Source: Clostridiales bacterium (GTDB lineage Bacteria; Bacillota; Clostridia; Clostridiales; Oxobacteraceae). From it: 64,000 nucleotides of DNA. The DNA is taken from assembly GCA_030016385.1 (NCBI GenBank), contig JASEJN010000007.1, positions 1 to 64,000 on the forward strand. The letters run 5' to 3'. The position numbers were made by a program, and so were the translations under genes. How positions within the stretch are numbered: the first letter of the stretch is position 1; the number at the start of each line of letters is the position of its first letter. This document shows positions 60,000 to 64,000 of this stretch, piece after piece. The notes below the pieces were generated by a model. The model ran no database searches. It saw nothing but the letters and a program-made list of their open reading frames with translations, and was not told the DNA's origin.

Positions 60000-60098
60000 C
60001 TTCGATTCGCAATATGAAATCAGGCATAAATAGGATTATGTTATTTTGAGCAACGAATGAGTGTTCAAAATAACATAAGTTCAAATTACGAATTGAAG
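60000..60098. repeat. Dispersed palindromic repeat family 1, full-length copy
   Basis: The cleanest copy: outer arms CTTCGATTCGCAATATGAA and TTCAAATTACGAATTGAAG, inner arms TTATGTTATTTTGA and TCAAAATAACATAA (a perfect inverse pair), centre GCAACGAATGAGTG. It lies in the 293-nt gap between nrdR and phoP and would form a nearly continuous hairpin. Confidence 0.88.
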
Positions 60099-60153
60099 TT
60101 ATGTATATGTTATAATAAGCAAAATATGTAGATTCATCATTAGGGGGAATTTT

Positions 60154-60855
60154 ATGGCTGGTGAAAATATACTTGTAGTCGACGATGAAGTCCATATAGT
60201 CGAGCTTGTAAAATATAATCTTGAAAATAACGGTTTTAAAGTATTTACAGCATATGAAGGAAGGGAAGCTATTAATATTGCCGAAACCAAAAATATCAAT
60301 CTTGTGATACTTGATTTAATGCTTCCCGATATAGATGGACTTGAGGTATGCAAGACATTAAAAAGAAAGGATACTACCTCAAATATACCTATTATTATGC
60401 TTACCGCAAAAAGCGAAGAACTCGATAAAATAGTCGGGCTTGAACTTGGTGCCGATGATTATATTACAAAACCATTTAGCGTTAGAGAGCTTATGGCAAG
60501 AGTGAGGGCAATATTGAGAAGAGCTGCCTCTGAGGTAAAGGGAAATGAAGTTTTAAGAATAGGACAGCTTACGATCGATAATACAAAGCATGAAGTTTTA
60601 AAAAATGGTAAAAGCATAGACTTAACCTTAAAAGAATTCGAACTTTTATATCTGCTCATAAAAAATAAAGGCAAGGTACTTACAAGGGATTCCCTTTTAG
60701 ACAGAGTATGGGGATATGAATATTATGGAGAAACAAGGACAGTAGATGTGCATGTACGTCATCTGAGGCAAAAAATTGAAGATGATGACAAAAATCCTAA
60801 ATATATCGAAACTATAAGGGGGATAGGATATAGATTTAATGATATCCCGGTATAA
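60154..60855 (+). CDS. phoP: Response regulator PhoP (OmpR/PhoB family)
   Basis: A 233-residue two-component regulator. Receiver domain with D10/D11, phospho-acceptor Asp54 (V-I-L-D-L-M-L-P), Thr near 84 and Lys in I-T-K-P-F; a winged-helix output domain (about 130-230) with R-T-V-D-V-H-V-R-H-L-R-Q-K. With the kinase gene 5 nt downstream and pst genes beyond, it is the phosphate-starvation regulator rather than a WalR-type one. GGGGGAA ribosome binding site. Confidence 0.9.
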   Translation: MAGENILVVDDEVHIVELVKYNLENNGFKVFTAYEGREAINIAETKNINLVILDLMLPDIDGLEVCKTLKRKDTTSNIPIIMLTAKSEELDKIVGLELGADDYITKPFSVRELMARVRAILRRAASEVKGNEVLRIGQLTIDNTKHEVLKNGKSIDLTLKEFELLYLLIKNKGKVLTRDSLLDRVWGYEYYGETRTVDVHVRHLRQKIEDDDKNPKYIETIRGIGYRFNDIPV

Positions 60856-60860
60856 ATCAT

Positions 60861-62609
60861 ATGAAAAAGAAATTGATGTTATGTTTTTGTGTTGTTATAG
60901 TATTAGGAGCGATTATCACAGGTTTTTTATCGATCAATAGAGCTAAGGATTCATATCTTAAAGATAGCGAAGATAAACTTATTTCAAATGGAAGGCTGAT
61001 TTCAGGCAGCCTTGCGGAAGAATTAAAGTTGCAAAAATACAATTATGATGATACTGCAAAGTATTTTTCCGGCATTGTAAATGCAAAAGTGACTATAATA
61101 GATAAATATGGAAGGGTGCTTGGAAAATCCGAAACAGGCATCGACAATATTTATGATTACAGCGAACTTGAGGAAGTAAATGAGGCTTTCAAGGGAAATA
61201 CAGGTAAAAGCATAAGGTATAGTGCGGATTATAAAACAAAAATCATCTATGTTGCCGTACCGCTTAAAAAAGACGTATCTGCAGCCGCTTTAGTCCTTTC
61301 TTTACCGCTTTATGATACAAACAAAATAGAGTATAGCTTTATAGGAGACATATTGATTTCAGCTTTGATTTTATTTATCCTTTCATTAATTATTTCCTTC
61401 TTGTTTACCAGAAATATAACAAAACCTGTAAAAGAAATGACATTTCTTTCAAAACTCATCGCAGAGGGAAAGTTAAATAGGGAAATAAGTGTTTATTCTG
61501 ACGATGAGATAGGAAATTTAGCTGAAGCGTTTAATAATATGACAAAAAAATTAAGGGTTACTATTGATGATTTATATGATAAAAAGAATAAACTGGAAGC
61601 CATTTTAAAGAGTATGCAGGGAGGGGTAATAGCTATCGACAATAATGAAAGGATAATGCTTGTAAATCCCGAAGCCATGAATATTTTCGGATTTGATGAA
61701 AACGTCCTCGGCAAGCATCTGCTGGAAGTCATAAGGAACGTTGAATTTGAAGATATTTTATATAAGCATCAGGATGAGAATAGGGAACTTCGGATAAATT
61801 ACCCTAAGGATATGATCCTGCGGGTTAAAGCCGCTCCGATTACAGATATGGAAAATGGCAATAGAAAAATAGGCATAGTTGCGATAATGCTGGATATAAC
61901 GGAGTTGAAACAGCTTGAACAGATGAAGACGGAATTTGTTGCAAATGTATCCCATGAGCTTAAAACACCCCTTACATCCATAAAAGGTTTTGCAGAGACT
62001 TTAAAAAGCGGTGCCATAAACGACAATAAAACAAGAGATAAATTCCTGGATATCATAAATGTTGAAGCAGACAGATTGACGAGGCTTATAAATGATATTC
62101 TGACATTGTCTGAACTCGAGGGTAGAAAAAAACGATGGATGGTATTTGAAAAGATCGATATGAACGATGTTATGGATGAAATAGAAGATATGATGGGTAG
62201 CCTTGCAAAATTGAAAAAAATAGATATAAAGTTTATAAGGGATAAGGATGGCTCTTATGTATCGGGAAACTACGACAGAATAAAACAAATGTTAATAAAT
62301 CTCACGGATAATGCAATTAAATATACTCCTGAGGGGGGAAGCGTTACCGTAAAAACATATAAAAAAGACGATAAAGTATATGTTGAAGTTTCCGATACGG
62401 GAATAGGGATAGCTAAAGAACACCTTCCGCGATTGTTTGAAAGATTTTACAGAGTTGATAAAGGTAGGTCAAGAGCGCTTGGCGGTACAGGATTGGGACT
62501 TGCAATTGTTAAACATATAGTATCGACAATGAATGGGAATATTAAGGTAGAAAGTGAGCTCGGTAAAGGTACGACATTTACTGCTTCTTTCCCCAAAATA
62601 AGTGATTGA
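60861..62609 (+). CDS. phoR: Phosphate sensor histidine kinase PhoR
   Basis: A 582-residue membrane kinase. Transmembrane helices at about 5-23 and 155-180 enclose an extracellular sensor domain; then HAMP (about 185-235), PAS (about 245-345) and HisKA with phospho-acceptor His365 in V-S-H-E-L-K-T-P-L, and a HATPase_c domain with N-L-T-D-N-A-I-K-Y, D-T-G-I-G-I and G-T-G-L-G-L. It phosphorylates PhoP when phosphate is scarce; in E. coli the Pst transporter and PhoU convey the signal, and the pst genes follow here. Confidence 0.92.
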   Translation: MKKKLMLCFCVVIVLGAIITGFLSINRAKDSYLKDSEDKLISNGRLISGSLAEELKLQKYNYDDTAKYFSGIVNAKVTIIDKYGRVLGKSETGIDNIYDYSELEEVNEAFKGNTGKSIRYSADYKTKIIYVAVPLKKDVSAAALVLSLPLYDTNKIEYSFIGDILISALILFILSLIISFLFTRNITKPVKEMTFLSKLIAEGKLNREISVYSDDEIGNLAEAFNNMTKKLRVTIDDLYDKKNKLEAILKSMQGGVIAIDNNERIMLVNPEAMNIFGFDENVLGKHLLEVIRNVEFEDILYKHQDENRELRINYPKDMILRVKAAPITDMENGNRKIGIVAIMLDITELKQLEQMKTEFVANVSHELKTPLTSIKGFAETLKSGAINDNKTRDKFLDIINVEADRLTRLINDILTLSELEGRKKRWMVFEKIDMNDVMDEIEDMMGSLAKLKKIDIKFIRDKDGSYVSGNYDRIKQMLINLTDNAIKYTPEGGSVTVKTYKKDDKVYVEVSDTGIGIAKEHLPRLFERFYRVDKGRSRALGGTGLGLAIVKHIVSTMNGNIKVESELGKGTTFTASFPKISD

Positions 62610-62616
62610 AATTAAA

Positions 62617-62644
62617 CTTAACGAAAACTTAACACAAATTTAAT
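62617..62644 (+). promoter_or_regulatory. PhoP-box-like direct repeats upstream of pstB
   Basis: CTTAAC (62617), CTTAAC (62628) and TTTAAT (62639) recur with an exact 11-nt period, starting 7 nt after the phoR stop. PhoP binding sites in Gram-positive bacteria are such TTAACA-like repeats spaced by one helical turn. Confidence 0.6.
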
Positions 62645-62795
62645 ATACATACAAAAATATAACATTATCATTTAGATGTTTAAAAATCGATATTTAACTT
62701 AAATAAAGCCTATATAAAGGTTACCTTACAATGGAAGATGATATTTTAAATTTGCTATTATGATGAATATATTTATCTGTTAGGGGGATAGACTT

Positions 62796-63545
62796 GTGCA
62801 AATAATTGATGTTAAGGGCCTTAATTTATTTTATGGCAAGAATCAAGCTCTAAAAAATGTGAATATAGGAATAGAAAGGAACAAAGTCACTGCGCTCATA
62901 GGACCTTCAGGATGCGGCAAATCTACATTTTTAAGGACATTGAACAGGATGAATGATCTGATAGAAAATGTGAGGATTACAGGTGATGTAACATTTGAAG
63001 GCAAGAATATCTATAAAGATTACGACGTTATTGAGCTTAGAAAAAAAGTGGGAATGGTATTCCAGAACCCCAATCCTTTTCCAATGTCGATATTTGACAA
63101 TGTTGCATATGGACCAAGGATACATGGCATAAAAAACAAAAGGCAACTTGCTGAGATAGTCGAAAGGAGCCTCATAGGAGCCGCCTTATGGGATGAAGTC
63201 AAGGACAGGCTTAATAAGAGCGGTATAAGTTTATCGGGTGGTCAGCAGCAGAGATTGTGCATAGCAAGGACACTTGCCGTAGAACCTGAGGTTATACTTA
63301 TGGATGAACCTACTTCAGCGCTTGACCCTATTTCAACCTCTAAAGTTGAAGATCTTATAAGCAAACTGAAGAAAGAATATACTGTAGTTATTGTTACTCA
63401 TAACATGCAGCAGGCAGGTAGAATATCCGACAGCACGGCATTTTTCCTGATAGGCGAAATAGTAGAATACGGGCCTACTGAAGAGATATTTTATAAACCA
63501 AAGGATAAAAGGACGGAAGATTATATAACAGGCCGATTTGGTTAA
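62796..63545 (+). CDS. pstB: Phosphate ABC transporter ATP-binding protein PstB
   Basis: A 249-residue ABC ATPase. Walker [10 protein letters not shown] (about 34-42), Q-loop in [11 protein letters not shown], typical of PstB, signature L-S-G-G-Q-Q-Q-R, Walker B V-I-L-M-D-E-P and H-loop T-H-N-M-Q-Q. It powers high-affinity phosphate uptake through PstC/PstA. GTG start after GGGGGA. It lies upstream of pstC, whereas the usual order is pstS-pstC-pstA-pstB. A PhoP-box-like repeat precedes it. Confidence 0.97.
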   Translation: MQIIDVKGLNLFYGKNQALKNVNIGIERNKVTALIGPSGCGKSTFLRTLNRMNDLIENVRITGDVTFEGKNIYKDYDVIELRKKVGMVFQNPNPFPMSIFDNVAYGPRIHGIKNKRQLAEIVERSLIGAALWDEVKDRLNKSGISLSGGQQQRLCIARTLAVEPEVILMDEPTSALDPISTSKVEDLISKLKKEYTVVIVTHNMQQAGRISDSTAFFLIGEIVEYGPTEEIFYKPKDKRTEDYITGRFG

Positions 63546-63598
63546 CTTATATCATCAAATTTTTGGAATAATATTAAAATCAAAAAAAGGAGTAACAT

Positions 63599-64000
63599 AT
63601 GAGCAATATGGGATCATCAATTAATAAAAAGGATTATATAAAAAAAGAATTATTCGGAAAGATTTATTCGACTTTCTGTGGCTTATTGATTATTGTGTTA
63701 ACTATATCGATAGTATTTTTTATAGCGTCTAAGGGTATTGTTACTTTTACAAGAAATCATGTTTCGGTAATAGACTTTATTTTTTCCTCAAAATGGGCAC
63801 CTGAGAGTTTAAATTCAAATGGTACGCCTCAGCTTGGTTCTGCGATTTTTATAGTAGGTTCGATACTTGTTTCACTATTCGCCGTAATTGTCAGTACGCC
63901 TCTTAGCGTATGCGCAGCGATATTTATGACGGAAATATCGCCAAAGTTTGGCGAAAAATTATTAAGGCCTTCCATTGAATTGTTTGTGGGAATACCTTCT
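63599..64000 (+). CDS. pstC: Phosphate ABC transporter permease PstC (partial, cut by window end)
   Basis: The first 134 codons of a PstC-type permease, running off the right edge. A polar N-terminus precedes a first transmembrane helix (about 23-46), a loop with the PstC signature F-x-x-S-x-K-W-x-P (here F-I-F-S-S-K-W-A-P, about 60-68), a second helix (about 82-105) and the A-I-F-M-T-E-I region leading into the permease domain. AAAAGGAG precedes the ATG. It starts 53 nt after pstB and should be co-transcribed with it. Confidence 0.92.
   Translation, partial: MSNMGSSINKKDYIKKELFGKIYSTFCGLLIIVLTISIVFFIASKGIVTFTRNHVSVIDFIFSSKWAPESLNSNGTPQLGSAIFIVGSILVSLFAVIVSTPLSVCAAIFMTEISPKFGEKLLRPSIELFVGIPS

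Noticed and set aside
60093..60116. Promoter for phoP formed by a repeat end (TTGAAG) and TATAAT
   Set aside because: The spacer is only 12 nt, too short for a sigma-A promoter, unlike the 17-nt case upstream of hypF.
1..64000. CRISPR arrays, tRNA or rRNA genes, prophage or integrated elements
   Set aside because: No regularly spaced repeats with unique spacers, no cloverleaf or ribosomal sequence, and no integrase or transposase gene were seen; the repeats found are palindromic and scattered.

Overview
The window is AT-rich chromosomal DNA from a strictly anaerobic, endospore-forming Firmicute, most likely class Clostridia. This rests on three things: a sporulation block (spoIIGA-sigE-sigG, a ymxH-like gene, a Spo0E-like gene, a SpoVD-type transpeptidase), two hydrogenase systems ([FeFe] and membrane-bound [NiFe]), and frequent TTG/GTG starts with strong purine-rich ribosome binding sites. 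I see no rRNA, tRNA, CRISPR array, prophage or intact insertion sequence. Most of the window is orderly core genome; the accessory character lies in small intergenic repeats and a few odd small genes.

Region by region. (1) 1-1.5 kb: a long inverted repeat, a GNAT-like acetyltransferase and an HD hydrolase. (2) 1.6-6.7 kb (+): an NAD(P)-linked, probably electron-bifurcating [FeFe] hydrogenase operon: NuoE-like subunit, stand-alone GHKL ATPase, small [2Fe-2S] protein, NuoF-like flavoprotein, catalytic HydA. (3) 6.8-9.9 kb (-), convergent with it: DRTGG protein, SpoIIAB/RsbW-like ATPase, a divergent [FeFe]-hydrogenase-like protein fused to an Fe-S and a DRTGG domain, and a PHP phosphoesterase. 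This looks like a redox or H2 signalling module and is my best candidate for an incompletely described system. (4) 10.3-17.3 kb: DUF3006 protein, LCP cell-wall ligase, phosphoesterase, lysA with an LD-carboxypeptidase and an M20 amidohydrolase, and a membrane permease. (5) 17.6-23.1 kb: FtsH-type protease, an 88-residue protein that is about 30 percent methionine followed by a perfect 29-bp hairpin, a Ca2+-type P-ATPase and a small basic protein.

(6) 23.4-36.8 kb (+): a 19-gene run in which the hyp maturation genes (F, C, D, E, A, B) are interleaved with a group 4 membrane-bound [NiFe] hydrogenase carrying a complete Mrp-type antiporter part. The large subunit ends exactly where a maturation protease would normally cut, and the MbhH antiporter subunit seems to carry MbhI as a C-terminal fusion. 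The complex should oxidise ferredoxin, evolve H2 and pump ions, complementing the soluble NADH/ferredoxin hydrogenase of region 2. (7) 37-41.4 kb: a LonB-type protease, YchF, and a Spo0E-like gene of 57 codons.

(8) 41.6-56 kb (+): the division and cell-wall cluster mraZ-rsmH-ftsL-spoVD-murE-mraY-ftsW-murA-ftsQ-DUF881-sbp-DUF881-ftsA-ftsZ, without murF, murD or murG at their usual places. (9) 56.2-59.9 kb: spoIIGA-sigE-sigG, a YlmC/YmxH-like protein and nrdR; the spoIIG promoter keeps the long -35/-10 spacing and a Spo0A-box-like -35 region. (10) 60.2-64 kb: phoP-phoR, then pstB and the start of pstC, with a PhoP-box-like direct repeat before pstB.

Two families of dispersed palindromic intergenic elements cross these regions: an approximately 100-120 bp nested palindrome (six full or partial copies, four sharing an identical 19-nt core) and an approximately 94 bp MITE-like element (two copies). 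One copy of the first appears to supply the -35 box of the hyp-mbh operon.
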